Source: PALSA-607 sp963737705 (lineage in GTDB: Bacteria > Actinomycetota > Actinomycetes > Acidothermales > Acidothermaceae). Taken from it: a DNA stretch of 64,000 nucleotides. The stretch spans positions 930,001-994,000 of the forward strand of contig CAVTTP010000006.1 in assembly GCA_963737705.1 (NCBI GenBank), read 5' to 3'. The position numbers were made by a program, and so were the translations under genes. Shown here in pieces: positions 23,900 to 33,355 of this stretch (the first letter of the stretch is position 1; each line of letters begins with the position of its first letter). The notes under the pieces were generated by a model that searched no databases, had not been told where the DNA came from, and saw only the letters and a list, made by a program, of their open reading frames with translations.

Positions 23900-24481
23900 A
23901 TGAAGCGAACAGATGGACGCCGAGGGGTGCTGGCCGCAGCGATACTCGCGGCGATGGGGTCACTGGTTGCCGCGTGCAGCGGCGGCTCATCGGGAGCTTC
24001 GGTGGCTCGGCTCAGCACGACGGCAAATCCCAGCACCTCCTCAAGCGCGTCGGGCGCAGCCGCGCTTGGCACGGGAGCGCTCGCGTTCGCTCGCTGCATG
24101 CGCGCGAATGGGCTGCCGAACTGGCCTGACCCCGAGAGCAACGGAGCGTTCGACAAGTCGAAGTTGCAGCAAGCCGGGTACAGCGTGGCGCAGACCCGGG
24201 CCGCAGAGGACGGCCCGTGCCAGAACCTGATACCTAGCGTGGCCCCGAGTCCGTCGCCAGTGCAGCTCACCGCGAAGCAGCGGCAGGACTACCTCAGCGC
24301 CGCCGCCTGCATGCGTTCACACGGGATCGCGAACTTTCCTGATCCCACGTTCCCCAACGGCAGCGTGAAGTTCACCCCGCCGGCCGGCCTCGACACGAGC
24401 TCGGCGCCGTTCACTCAGGCCCAGCAGACCTGCGAAAAGTTGATACCGGCGGGCCTTCCGTACAGCGGGTCAGACGGGTGA
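23900..24481 (+). CDS. Two-repeat four-cysteine lipoprotein 2
   Basis: 193-residue predicted lipoprotein: KRTDGRRG, hydrophobic LAAAILAAMGSLVAAC (lipobox LVAAC), Ser-rich linker. Repeat 1 FARCMRANGLPNWPDP closing at PCQNL; repeat 2 AAACMRSHGIANFPDP closing at QTCEKLIP. The first repeat has Asn in place of His after CMRA and Trp for Phe, as in lipoprotein 3. No ribosome binding site is visible and a -10-like element sits seven bases upstream, consistent with leaderless translation. Its last bases overlap the GTG start of the next gene. Confidence 0.78.
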   Translation: MKRTDGRRGVLAAAILAAMGSLVAACSGGSSGASVARLSTTANPSTSSSASGAAALGTGALAFARCMRANGLPNWPDPESNGAFDKSKLQQAGYSVAQTRAAEDGPCQNLIPSVAPSPSPVQLTAKQRQDYLSAAACMRSHGIANFPDPTFPNGSVKFTPPAGLDTSSAPFTQAQQTCEKLIPAGLPYSGSDG

Positions 24482-25005
24482 CACACGTGAGAGGGATCGC
24501 ACTTGCAGGGCTGGTTTCGGCTGCGCTCATACTGACGGCCTGCACTACTCGCTCGGCGGGTCACGTGGCGACGACGCCGCAGGACGGAGCGGTGAGCTTC
24601 GCCCAGTGCATGCGCTCGAATGGTGTCTCCAACTGGCCCGACCCTGACAGTAGCGGCGTGTTCGACAAAACAAAGATCACGACGCAACAGCTCGGAGTGA
24701 GTAGCTCACGGCTGCAGGCAGCGCAGAACACCTGTCAGCACCTGCTGCCAGCGTCTTCTGTCACGCAACAGCGGCTCAATGGGGCGCAGGCCTTGCAGTT
24801 CTCACAATGCGTGCGCAGCCACGGCGTGCCGAACTTCCCCGACCCCGACGCCAGCGGTCGCATACCGGATCCCGCGTCGCTAGGAGTCAATCAAGGTTCG
24901 CCACAGTTCGAGGCCGCTAACCAAGCGTGCGCGCAATATCGGCCTCCCTACATTCCCTCGAATGACGCCTACCTCGCATACGCAGCAACGGCGAGCGCGT
25001 CATGA
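24478..25005 (+). CDS. Two-repeat four-cysteine lipoprotein 3
   Basis: 175-residue predicted lipoprotein with a short signal (VRGIALAGLVSAALILTAC, lipobox LTAC). Repeat 1 FAQCMRSNGVSNWPDP closing at QNTCQHLLP; repeat 2 FSQCVRSHGVPNFPDP closing at NQACAQY. It starts with GTG in a 4-base overlap (GTGA) with lipoprotein 2 and ends in a 4-base overlap (ATGA) with lipoprotein 4, so 2, 3 and 4 form one translationally coupled unit. Closest in pattern to lipoprotein 2. Confidence 0.78.
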   Translation: MTHVRGIALAGLVSAALILTACTTRSAGHVATTPQDGAVSFAQCMRSNGVSNWPDPDSSGVFDKTKITTQQLGVSSSRLQAAQNTCQHLLPASSVTQQRLNGAQALQFSQCVRSHGVPNFPDPDASGRIPDPASLGVNQGSPQFEAANQACAQYRPPYIPSNDAYLAYAATASAS

Positions 25006-25559
25006 CCACCACGACTTCCAAGCTCGCAATCGGCGGCCTGGCACTGTCGACGCTGCTGCTTGCGGGGTGCAGTTCGCGAACCGCATCGCCGCCGGTCGCA
25101 CAGCTGACCGCGTCAGTGGCCGCCTCCACCGCACCGGCCAGCGCCGTGCACCTTGCTGGGGAGTGCATGCGCGCGCACGGCCTGTCCAACTTCCCGGATC
25201 CGGCTGTCGCAACAGACGGCCCGGCAGCGGGCCAAGCGATCTTGGACAAGAGTGCTCTCAAGAGCTATTCCGACGGTGTGGTGAATCAGGCCATCACCGC
25301 CTGCCGCTCGGCATTGGACCGGGCCGGGATCGCAGGGGGCAAGAGTTCGGCCGTCAGTACGCAGGAGATCCAGGCACGCCTCGGGCTGGCTCGTTGCATC
25401 CGTGCTCATGGCGTACCGAACTTCCCCGATCCGAACCCCACCACTGGCGAGGTCACACCTCCGCCCGGCCTGACAAAGACCTCGCCGAGCATCCTCGCCG
25501 CTATTCAGGCGTGCCCCTCGCAAGCGCAAGCTGCCGGCCTTACGCCGGGCGAATCGTAG
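25002..25559 (+). CDS. Two-repeat four-cysteine lipoprotein 4
   Basis: 185-residue predicted lipoprotein (lipobox LLLAGC). PPVAQLTAS follows the lipid Cys region, the same xxVAQL block that follows the lipobox in lipoproteins 1 and 5. Repeat 1 AGECMRAHGLSNFPDP with a longer insert before ITACRSAL; repeat 2 LARCIRAHGVPNFPDP closing at IQACPSQ. Its stop is 155 bases before lipoprotein 5, and a new operator array lies in that gap. Confidence 0.78.
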   Translation: MTTTTSKLAIGGLALSTLLLAGCSSRTASPPVAQLTASVAASTAPASAVHLAGECMRAHGLSNFPDPAVATDGPAAGQAILDKSALKSYSDGVVNQAITACRSALDRAGIAGGKSSAVSTQEIQARLGLARCIRAHGVPNFPDPNPTTGEVTPPPGLTKTSPSILAAIQACPSQAQAAGLTPGES

Positions 25560-25616
25560 GCGGGGCGCAGTGCAGCCGCGGACGACGCCGGCGCACGCCG
25601 CAGCGAAGACCGTGCG

Positions 25617-25673
25617 GGTGACAAAGGGGTGTCAAGTTCTGTCACCACAGCGTCACCACTGCTGTCGTAAAAC
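25617..25673 (+). promoter_or_regulatory. Four-heptamer operator and promoter for lipoprotein 5
   Basis: GGTGACA at 25617 and GGTGTCA at 25628, then reversed TGTCACC at 25640 and CGTCACC at 25651: offsets 0, 11, 23, 34, identical to the array before lipoprotein 1. TAAAAC (25668-25673) sits ten bases after the last heptamer, again as at lipoprotein 1. Both leaders also share GCAGGAAGACGA shortly before the start codon. Confidence 0.68.
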
Positions 25674-25713
25674 AGAGACTACGAATCGGCCAAGCAGGAA
25701 GACGAGCATCGAC

Positions 25714-26320
25714 GTGTTACGGCGCTCAAAGCAGTCAGGCCTTGACAGGCGCCGACAGTGCGCGTCGGTGGCGCGGTCGGCCGTCGTCATTACGAGCATC
25801 GCGTGCGGTGCACTGATCACAACGGCTTGCAGCGGCAAACCCGTACCACCTCGTGTCGCACAGCTCGGCACCACGTCGACTCCGTCATCGACCACCTCGA
25901 CATCGGCGAAGAATGCGGCATCACCGCTCGCCCACGCGGAATGTATGCGGTCGCACGGCGTGCCCGACTTCCCTGATCCAGGGCCCTATTCATATCGACG
26001 TGAAGGCCCACCCTGACCTTGATCCGGCGTCGCCAGCGTTTGTCGCGGCACAGAAGGCGTGCGTGTCGCTCGAGCCAGGTGGCGCTGCTGGCGTCACCGT
26101 GAGTCCACAGCTGCAGGCAGCGGCGTTGGCGTACTCCGCGTGCATGCGGACGCACGGTTTTCCGAACTTTGCCGATCCGGTCTTCGACAGTCGAGGCGAA
26201 CACGTAGCGATCAACGGTATTGACACCGAAGGTGCACCGTTTATCAACGCCGACACGTTGTGCCAGACGTCGTCGGGACTGGCCGCACTAAGTGGTGGGT
26301 CGAAGGGCGGTGCGCCGTGA
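25714..26320 (+). pseudogene. Two-repeat four-cysteine lipoprotein 5, interrupted by a frameshift
   Basis: About 201 residues if repaired. The GTG at 25714 follows AGCAGGAAGACGA, matching the leader of lipoprotein 1; signal ending ITTAC, then PPRVAQLGTT. Repeat 1 HAECMRSHGVPDFPDP, after which the frame is lost at GGG 25981-25983 (stop at 26016). One base over, IHIDVKAHPDLDPASP and AQKACVSLEP complete repeat 1 and YSACMRTHGFPNFADP starts repeat 2, open to 26320. One surplus G explains the break. The intact parts are as conserved as in the other copies, so a sequencing error in a GGG run is quite possible. Confidence 0.75.
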
Positions 26321-26326
26321 TTCGCA

Positions 26327-26373
26327 TCCCTCTCATGTGTGACTGCAACTGCGACGTCCCTCTCGCGAGTGAC
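26327..26373. repeat. Direct repeat before lipoprotein 6
   Basis: TCCCTCTC-N4-GTGAC occurs at 26327-26343 and 26357-26373 (30-bp period). It lies in the 142-base gap between lipoproteins 5 and 6 and could be a regulator site; it does not match the four-heptamer array. Confidence 0.55.
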
Positions 26374-26462
26374 AGCACAGATGGCTCGCCAGGGTGACGA
26401 CCCCAACTGTCGTCGTACCTAGCCTTTCTGCGAAACAAGCTGACGCAGAGAGGGAACTTGCG

Positions 26463-27017
26463 ATGAGGAAGATGTGGGTTGCTCCGGTCGTCGGACTCGC
26501 GTTGTGGACCACGGGATGCAGCGGCCGACCCGCAACGCCAAGTGTCGCGACACTTAGCGCGGCGTCCACCACTAAGTCGCCGGTCGCCGATGTGAAGCCG
26601 GACGCCATGAAGTACGCGCAGTGCATGCGAGCACATGGAATCCCGGATTTCCCTGACCCGGTCAACGGCGGGTTCCAGATCAATAACACGAATCCAAACT
26701 CTGATCTCGACCCGGGTTCGCCAACGTTCGTCGCGGCAGATACGGCGTGCAAAGCACTGTCGCCCGAAGGTCATGCGACTGGTGGCACGGTGGATCCCCA
26801 GCTGCAGGCACAAGCGTTGGCGTACGCCGCGTGCATCAGGTCGCATGGGGTGCCCAGCTACCCCGACCCGGTGTTCGTCGGCGGCTCGATTCGCGAGACC
26901 GTCAGGGCCGGCAGCGGCGCGGATCCCAACGCGCCACAGTTCATCGCCGCCCAGAACGCTTGTGAGTCGCTCCAGCCATTCGCGCGCGGAGGCTCGACCG
27001 GAAGCAGTGGCCCGTGA
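26463..27017 (+). CDS. Two-repeat four-cysteine lipoprotein 6
   Basis: 184-residue predicted lipoprotein; start ATG at 26463 with AGAGGGA upstream; lipobox WTTGC at about residue 19, close to that of lipoprotein 1. Repeat 1 YAQCMRAHGIPDFPDP, SDLDPGSP, closing at ADTACKAL; repeat 2 YAACIRSHGVPSYPDP closing at AQNACESLQP. It overlaps the membrane-fusion gene by four bases (GTGA), which ties the lipoproteins to the exporter. Confidence 0.8.
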   Translation: MRKMWVAPVVGLALWTTGCSGRPATPSVATLSAASTTKSPVADVKPDAMKYAQCMRAHGIPDFPDPVNGGFQINNTNPNSDLDPGSPTFVAADTACKALSPEGHATGGTVDPQLQAQALAYAACIRSHGVPSYPDPVFVGGSIRETVRAGSGADPNAPQFIAAQNACESLQPFARGGSTGSSGP

Positions 27018-28156
27018 AGCCCGTTGCGGGCGGCATCGGCCTGGCGGTCGTGGGGATCGTCGGGCTCGGCCTGTGTTTGACGAGCGCCGACGGCGAGGCG
27101 GCGTCGCCCGGTGCAACATCGCCGGGCGCGACGCCGCCGGCTGCAACAGCGCCGGTCGCGAGCGGCGCACCCGCAACGAGTTCATCGCCGCCACCGTTAA
27201 CGCAACCAGCACCGTCGGCGTCCGCAATGCCGTTCGTTGCGAGTTCAGGTGTCGCCGTCCAACTGAATTTCTCAGTGCAGGGCGTGCTCACGGCGGTCAT
27301 GGTGAAGGTCGGTGACCGCGTCACCAAGGGTCAGGCGCTGGCGGCCGTTGACGGAACTGCGGCACGGATCGCGGTCACGAGTGCGCAGGCCAACCTCGAC
27401 AAGACAAAGACTGCGCTGGCAGCGTTGACGCAAGGCCTGACGCCTCAGGAGCAAGCACAACTCAACCTTGGTGAGACGCAGGCCGCGGCCGTAGTGACCA
27501 ACGCGCAGCAGGCGGTCACCGACGCGCAAGCCCAGGCTGGTCAGGACGCCGCAACGCAGAACGATCTGCTTAATGCGGCCCAGCAGGCGCTCGCCGACAG
27601 TGAGGCGCAGACCAATCAGGACGCGACAGACTCTGCTCAGCAGGTTTCTGCGGCGCAAGCGCAGCTCGCCGCTGATCAGGCACAGACGCATCCCGATCCG
27701 GTGAAGATTGCGGCCGACACGGCCGCAGTGGCTGCCGCGCAAGACAGCGAGGCGACGACCGCGCTCAGAGACGTGCAGCAGGTGCATGCGGCGGCGGCCA
27801 ATGTGACGAACGCACAAAACAGTGCGGCGGCGTCCGCGTTGCACGACGCACAGGCGCTCCATCAGGCTCAGAACAACGTGACCGTTCAACAGCAGCAACT
27901 TGACGCGCTTAAAGCGGCCGACGCGGTGCATACCGAACCGCCGCGATCGACCGCCCTCGCAAGCGCCCGCGACGATGTGACGGGTGCGCAAGCACAACTG
28001 CAATCTGCTGAACTCGCCCTGGGCGCCACGACCCTGGTTGCTCCTGCGGCGGGCGTGATCGCGTCGATCGACGGGGTGGTCGGAGAGTCGGTCGGGGGCG
28101 GTGGTGGTGGTACCGCCTCCGCATTCATCACACTCGAGGAGCCGGGCAGTTCATGA
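27014..28156 (+). CDS. Membrane-fusion-protein-like coiled-coil and barrel-sandwich subunit
   Basis: 380-residue secreted or anchored protein: N-terminal hydrophobic segment (about residues 6-24), Ala/Pro/Ser-rich linker, a lipoyl half-motif (VQGVLTAVMVKVGDRVTKGQ, about 88-107), a long Gln/Ala-rich coiled coil (about 120-340), and the second lipoyl half (LVAPAAGVIASIDGVVGESV). It lacks the beta-barrel and membrane-proximal domains of HlyD/MacA proteins; these appear in the next gene. The two may form one adaptor from two chains (inference). Overlaps of four bases on both sides. Confidence 0.78.
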   Translation: MKPVAGGIGLAVVGIVGLGLCLTSADGEAASPGATSPGATPPAATAPVASGAPATSSSPPPLTQPAPSASAMPFVASSGVAVQLNFSVQGVLTAVMVKVGDRVTKGQALAAVDGTAARIAVTSAQANLDKTKTALAALTQGLTPQEQAQLNLGETQAAAVVTNAQQAVTDAQAQAGQDAATQNDLLNAAQQALADSEAQTNQDATDSAQQVSAAQAQLAADQAQTHPDPVKIAADTAAVAAAQDSEATTALRDVQQVHAAAANVTNAQNSAAASALHDAQALHQAQNNVTVQQQQLDALKAADAVHTEPPRSTALASARDDVTGAQAQLQSAELALGATTLVAPAAGVIASIDGVVGESVGGGGGGTASAFITLEEPGSS

Positions 28157-29255
28157 CGCGTGCGCGGGGAGGATTTTCGCGGCGTCTCGTAGTCGCTGCC
28201 GTTGTTGTCGTAGTGGTAATCGGCGCAGTGGTTGGCGGCATCGCACTCTTCGGTCGCAAAGCGCCGGCGAAGGCTGCGGGTGTCGACAACGCAGCGGCGA
28301 CATCGACGGCCACCATCGCGCAGCGATCACTGTCAGCACAAACCAACGTCAATGCAACTCTCGGCTACGCCGGCAGCTACAGCCTGATCAACCAAGCTGC
28401 CGGCAACTTCAGCCAACTGCCGGCCGCCGGCGACGTCATCGAGCCCGGTGAGGTCTTGTACGCGGTCGGCGGAGAGCCAGTCGTATTGCTGACCGGTTCA
28501 GTTCCTGCTTACCGCACGATGGTTGCCGGAATCAGTGGTCCCGACGCACAAGAACTCAATGCAGCCCTGGTCGAGCTCGGTGACGGCACCGCCGCGGCAT
28601 TGGCAGGCCAAGCCTTCAGTGCGGCAACCGCCGCCGCGGTGATGAAACTGCAAGCCCACGTGGGCATTGCCCAAACCGGCGTCCTCACCGCCGATGAGAT
28701 CATGTTCCTGCCGTCGGCGGCACGCATCACCGCAGTCACAGCAACGTTGGGTGCTACGGCCCAGCCCGGCGCATCTGTCGCCACCGCGACGTCGACATCG
28801 CGCCAAGTGGTCGTCGCGTTGGACGCGACTCAGCAAGCGTCGGTCAAGGTGGGGGACCAGGTCACCATCACGCTGCCAGACAACAGCACCACTCCAGGTG
28901 TGGTTTCGACGGTCGGCACGGTGGCGACTGCCCCTGCGGGCAACGGTCAGGGACAGTCAACGACGCCGACGATCGAAGTCGATGTCACTCCAACCGATCC
29001 GGCGACGACCGGCACTCTGGACCAAGCTCCTGTGCTGGTGGCGATCACCACCGCGAGCGTGACGGATGCGTTGGTCGTGCCAGTGGCGGCGCTGCTCGCG
29101 CTAACCGGCGGCGGTTACGCCGTCGAGGTCGTCGCAGCAGACGGCACCCATCAACTCGTCGGCGTGACGCTCGGCTTGTTCGACGACGCCGACGGGCTCG
29201 TCCAAGTCTCCGGATCCGGCGTGCACGCGGGCTCGCGTGTGGTGGTGCCCGGCTC

Positions 29256-29259
<4 letters not shown>
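28153..29259 (+). CDS. Adaptor protein with peptidoglycan-binding domain (second half of a MacA-like adaptor)
   Basis: 368-residue protein with an N-terminal membrane anchor (about residues 11-32), then an outward part. A peptidoglycan-binding-like helical domain (about 120-190: GPDAQELNAALVELG and FSAATAAAVMKLQAHVGIAQTGVL) is flanked by barrel-sandwich halves. Next come a beta-barrel (QVVVALDATQQASVKVGDQVTITLP) and a C-terminal membrane-proximal domain (LVVPVAALLALTGGGYAVEVV). This domain set is found in actinobacterial ABC-exporter adaptors, but the coiled coil is missing here and is supplied by the preceding gene. Confidence 0.8.
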
Positions 29260-29947
<688 letters not shown>

Positions 29948-29951
<4 letters not shown>

Positions 29952-31156
29952 CGACGGCTGTTCTTCCGCGGACGGCGGGGCGGTTGCGGGTCAGCGATCT
30001 CGCGCGTCTGTCGAGCATCGGACTCCGCACCCGCAAACTGCGGGCCACCCTCTCGGCACTAGGCATTGCGATAGGCGTCGCGGCAGTAGTCGCCGTTCTC
30101 GGTCTCTCGGCGTCCTCGCAAGCAGGGTTGCTGGCGGAGATCGACAAGCTCGGCACCAACCTGCTGACCGTGACAAACGGGCAGACGGTGTTCGGGCAGA
30201 GTGCCGAACTCCCGGTTGCGGCGCCAGGCATGATCTCGCGCATCGGGCCGGTCACCGCCGTCCAGGCGACCGGATCGGTGACCGCGAGCGTTTATCGCAA
30301 CCCGTTGATCCCGGCGATCCAGACCAATGCTTTGAGTGTGCTGGCGACGACCCTCGACCTGCCCGCCACCGTTGGCACCACGCTCGCCACAGGGACCTAC
30401 CTCAACGCGGCGACCGCGACCGAACCCGTTGCGGTGCTCGGTTCGTCAGCCGCTAGCCGGCTCGGCATCGACCGGCTCTACCCAGGTGAACGCATCTGGG
30501 CCGGCCAACAGTGGTTTTACGTGGTCGGCATCTTGAAGCCCGCGGTGCTTGCCCCAGAACTTGATGCCGCGATGCTGGTTGGATTCCCGGCGGCGAAGAC
30601 GTATCTCGGCTTCGACGGCCATCCCTCGACCATTTATTTGCGCGCGAACACCGACCAAGTCGCGGCCGTCCAACAGGTACTCGCCGCCACTGCGGATCCC
30701 GAAGCGCCGAACCAAGTGAATGTCAGCCAGCCCTCAGCCGCCCTCGTCGCCCGCGCCGAGACCAAGAGTGCGTTGAACGGTCTCTTCCTCGGGCTCGGCG
30801 CGGTCGCGTTGCTGGTCGGTGCGATCGGTGTCGCGAACATCATGGTGATTTCGGTCTTAGAGCGGCGCTCCGAGATTGGGTTGCGTCGCGCGCTCGGCGC
30901 AACCAAGGGTCACATTCGCACGCAGTTTCTCTCCGAGGCGATTTTGCTCGCAGTCATCGGCGGCGCGGTGGGCGTCGGTACCGGCGCGCTTGCGACGGCG
31001 ATTTATGCGAGCACGAAAGGCTGGGCAATTGTCGTCCCGCCTATCGCATGGGGCGGCGGACTCGGAGCCGCGTTGATCATCGGCGCCGTCGCCGGACTGC
31101 TACCAGCAATCCGCGCAGCGCGGATGCCACCGACCCGAGCCCTCTGGAGCGTGTGA
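29948..31156 (+). CDS. MacB-type ABC permease (FtsX fold)
   Basis: 402-residue permease with the MacB plan: one N-terminal membrane helix (about residues 42-65, LSALGIAIGVAAVVAVLGLS), a large outward domain (about 70-270), and three C-terminal helices starting at about 276, with the FtsX signature MVISVLERRSEIGLRRALGATKGHI between the first two. Last gene of the lipoprotein/exporter run. Possible cargo: the lipoproteins themselves, a peptide, or an antibiotic; nothing in the sequence decides. Confidence 0.9.
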
Positions 31157-31247
31157 TCGCGCCGCAGCACCAATACTGCGCGCTCTAGGCCAGCACCGCC
31201 CGCAAATGCGCGCGATTTCGACCCGCGCGCACCTGTAGGTTGCCGCC

Positions 31248-31889
31248 ATGGTTTCCGGTAGCAACCTCGCAGCGTTCGCGGTTGCCGCGCTAGTGCTGGT
31301 GGTGATCCCCGGGCCGAGCGTGCTGTTCTTGATCGGGCGAGCGCTGTCACTCGGTCGCGGTCCTGCGATCGCCAGCGTGGTTGGCAACGGGTTCGGTGTG
31401 TACGTGGTCGCCGTGCTGGTGGCCTTCGGGTTGGGCAGTTTGGTGCAGCGATCCGACCTTGCATTTGGTGCCGTCAAGTTGGTGGGTGCCGTTTACCTCG
31501 TCTGGCTCGGCGTGCAGGCCGTCCGTCATCGCCACGATCTAGCAAACGCCCTCGGTGCGACTGCGAGTGCGCCGATGTCGCGCTGGCGAGCTGTCCGGCA
31601 AGGGTTCGTGGTCGGATTCGCCAACCCGAAAGCGCTCATCATTTTCGGCGCAGTGCTGCCGCAGTTCGTCGATCGCAAAGCTGGCCACGTCCCCGAGCAG
31701 ATGCTCCTGCTGTCGGCGGTCGCGTTCGGCATCGCGTTGATCTCCGACTCGATCTGGGTGCTGGCCGCGGCCGGCATCCGCAGCTGGTTCGCCAAGAATC
31801 CTCGGCGGTTGGCCGCTGTCGGCGGTGCCGGCGGGGTCGCAATGATCGTCGTCGGTGTCAGCGTCGCCACCACCGGCCGCCACGACTAG
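31248..31889 (+). CDS. LysE/RhtB family amino-acid exporter
   Basis: 213-residue membrane protein with six hydrophobic segments and the family signature VVIPGPSVLFLIGRAL near the start, then GNGFGVYV, KLVGAVYLVWLG, and GFVVGFANPKALIIFGAVLPQF. LysE/RhtB proteins export amino acids or related compounds. No LysG-type regulator is next to it. The ATG at 31248 has only a weak AGG ribosome site. Confidence 0.9.
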   Translation: MVSGSNLAAFAVAALVLVVIPGPSVLFLIGRALSLGRGPAIASVVGNGFGVYVVAVLVAFGLGSLVQRSDLAFGAVKLVGAVYLVWLGVQAVRHRHDLANALGATASAPMSRWRAVRQGFVVGFANPKALIIFGAVLPQFVDRKAGHVPEQMLLLSAVAFGIALISDSIWVLAAAGIRSWFAKNPRRLAAVGGAGGVAMIVVGVSVATTGRHD

Positions 31890-31933
31890 CGGTCCCGCCC
31901 GCAAGCTCAGCCGGAAGATCAGGATGGTGTGAG

Positions 31934-33355
31934 GTGGGCGCACGGTCGCAACCTCACTCGGGATCGCCGCTTGTCTGCCTGGATGAATCCGATACCGCCT
32001 CCGTTCTTGCGCAGATCCAAGAGCGCGGGGGCGAAGTCTTTGTTGAGCACCGTGACAGCCTGACGCTGCGGTTCGAGGCCGGTTCGCTCGAGGCGCGTAG
32101 CGACCGCGATGTGGGCGCCGGTGTGCGCTTCGGCGAGGGCGGCCCACGTGGCTACGCCTCGACGAACCTGCTCACCGCGCAGGGACTGAAGGACGCCGCA
32201 CGAGTCGCCGCGACCTCCATCGGCCAGTCGCTCGACGCCCCACACAGCCGTGCAAATCTGCCTCCTGGCAGATCTGCACGCCAAGTGCAACGGTCACGCG
32301 TATCGGTTGATGCTGTTGACATAGCCGAGAAGGTGGCGGCAGTGAAGCGCACTGCAGAGGCTGCGCGGGCCGTCGATCCACGCATCCGCCAGGTGTCGGT
32401 GACCTACGTCGACGTCGTCCAGTACGTGTTCGTGGTACGGCGCGAAGGCGACCCGATGTATGACGTGCGCACGCGGGCCCGGGTTACCTGCCGGGTGGTC
32501 GCGCGCGACGGCGACGTTCAAGGACGTGGCTTCGACGGACCCGGGATCGGCGGCGGCTTCGAACTCTTCGAACAGCACCTGCCCGAAGACATCGGAGCGG
32601 CCGCGGCGACACGGGCGCTGTCGCAACTCGCGGGCATCGAGCCGAAGTCGGGCAAGACCCAGGTCGTGTTGGGGCCTTCTGCCGGCGGCATGCTCGTTCA
32701 TGAAGCCTGCGGCCACGGCCTTGAAGCCGACCTGATCGGTCGCGGGACATCGTGCTTCTCCACTACCGCAGGAAAAACTCTCGCTGGACGCCAGGTCAGC
32801 ATCGTCGATGATCCGTCGAAGCGTGCAGGGTTCGGGTCTTATGGCATGGACGACGAGGGGCGGCCCTCGCAGCGCACCGTACTGATCGACCAAGGCGTCC
32901 AGGTCGCCGCGCTGACGGACGCGGCCGCCGCTGCGAAGCTCGCGGTTCCGCACACTGCCAACGGCAGGCGGGAGTCGTACAACTTCGCGCCCGTGTGCAG
33001 GATGAGCAACACCTATCTCGACCGTGGTACGGAAGCCGCGACCGCAATCGTCGATGACGTCCAGCACGGCGTCTACGTCGCACGGCTCAGCGGTGGGGAG
33101 GTCGACACTGCGACGGGAGACTTCACCTTCACCGCGAGCGAGGCCTACCTGATCCACCACGGGCAACTTGCCGCACCACTGCGTGGCGTGACCCTGATCG
33201 GCAACAGCTTCAGGGCGCTCGAAGCGATCGATGCGGTCGGCGACGATCTCGCGTTCACCGAGGCCATGTGCGGGAAGGACGGCCAGTGGGTGCCGATTTC
33301 GTATGGCAGCCCGACGGTGCGTATCGCCGCCCTCATCGTCACAGGCAACGCCTAA
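31934..33355 (+). CDS. tldD: TldD-type metallopeptidase
   Basis: 473-residue zinc peptidase of the U62 family, the catalytic half of the TldD-TldE heterodimer, which degrades unfolded peptides and in other bacteria trims peptide antibiotics such as microcin B17 or processes CcdA. The metal site HEACGHGLEAD (HExxxH, about residues 257-267) is intact, and QVSIVDDP and NFAPVCRMSNTYLD follow. It starts with GTG. It overlaps the tldE gene by one base (TAATG). Confidence 0.92.
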   Translation: MGARSQPHSGSPLVCLDESDTASVLAQIQERGGEVFVEHRDSLTLRFEAGSLEARSDRDVGAGVRFGEGGPRGYASTNLLTAQGLKDAARVAATSIGQSLDAPHSRANLPPGRSARQVQRSRVSVDAVDIAEKVAAVKRTAEAARAVDPRIRQVSVTYVDVVQYVFVVRREGDPMYDVRTRARVTCRVVARDGDVQGRGFDGPGIGGGFELFEQHLPEDIGAAAATRALSQLAGIEPKSGKTQVVLGPSAGGMLVHEACGHGLEADLIGRGTSCFSTTAGKTLAGRQVSIVDDPSKRAGFGSYGMDDEGRPSQRTVLIDQGVQVAALTDAAAAAKLAVPHTANGRRESYNFAPVCRMSNTYLDRGTEAATAIVDDVQHGVYVARLSGGEVDTATGDFTFTASEAYLIHHGQLAAPLRGVTLIGNSFRALEAIDAVGDDLAFTEAMCGKDGQWVPISYGSPTVRIAALIVTGNA

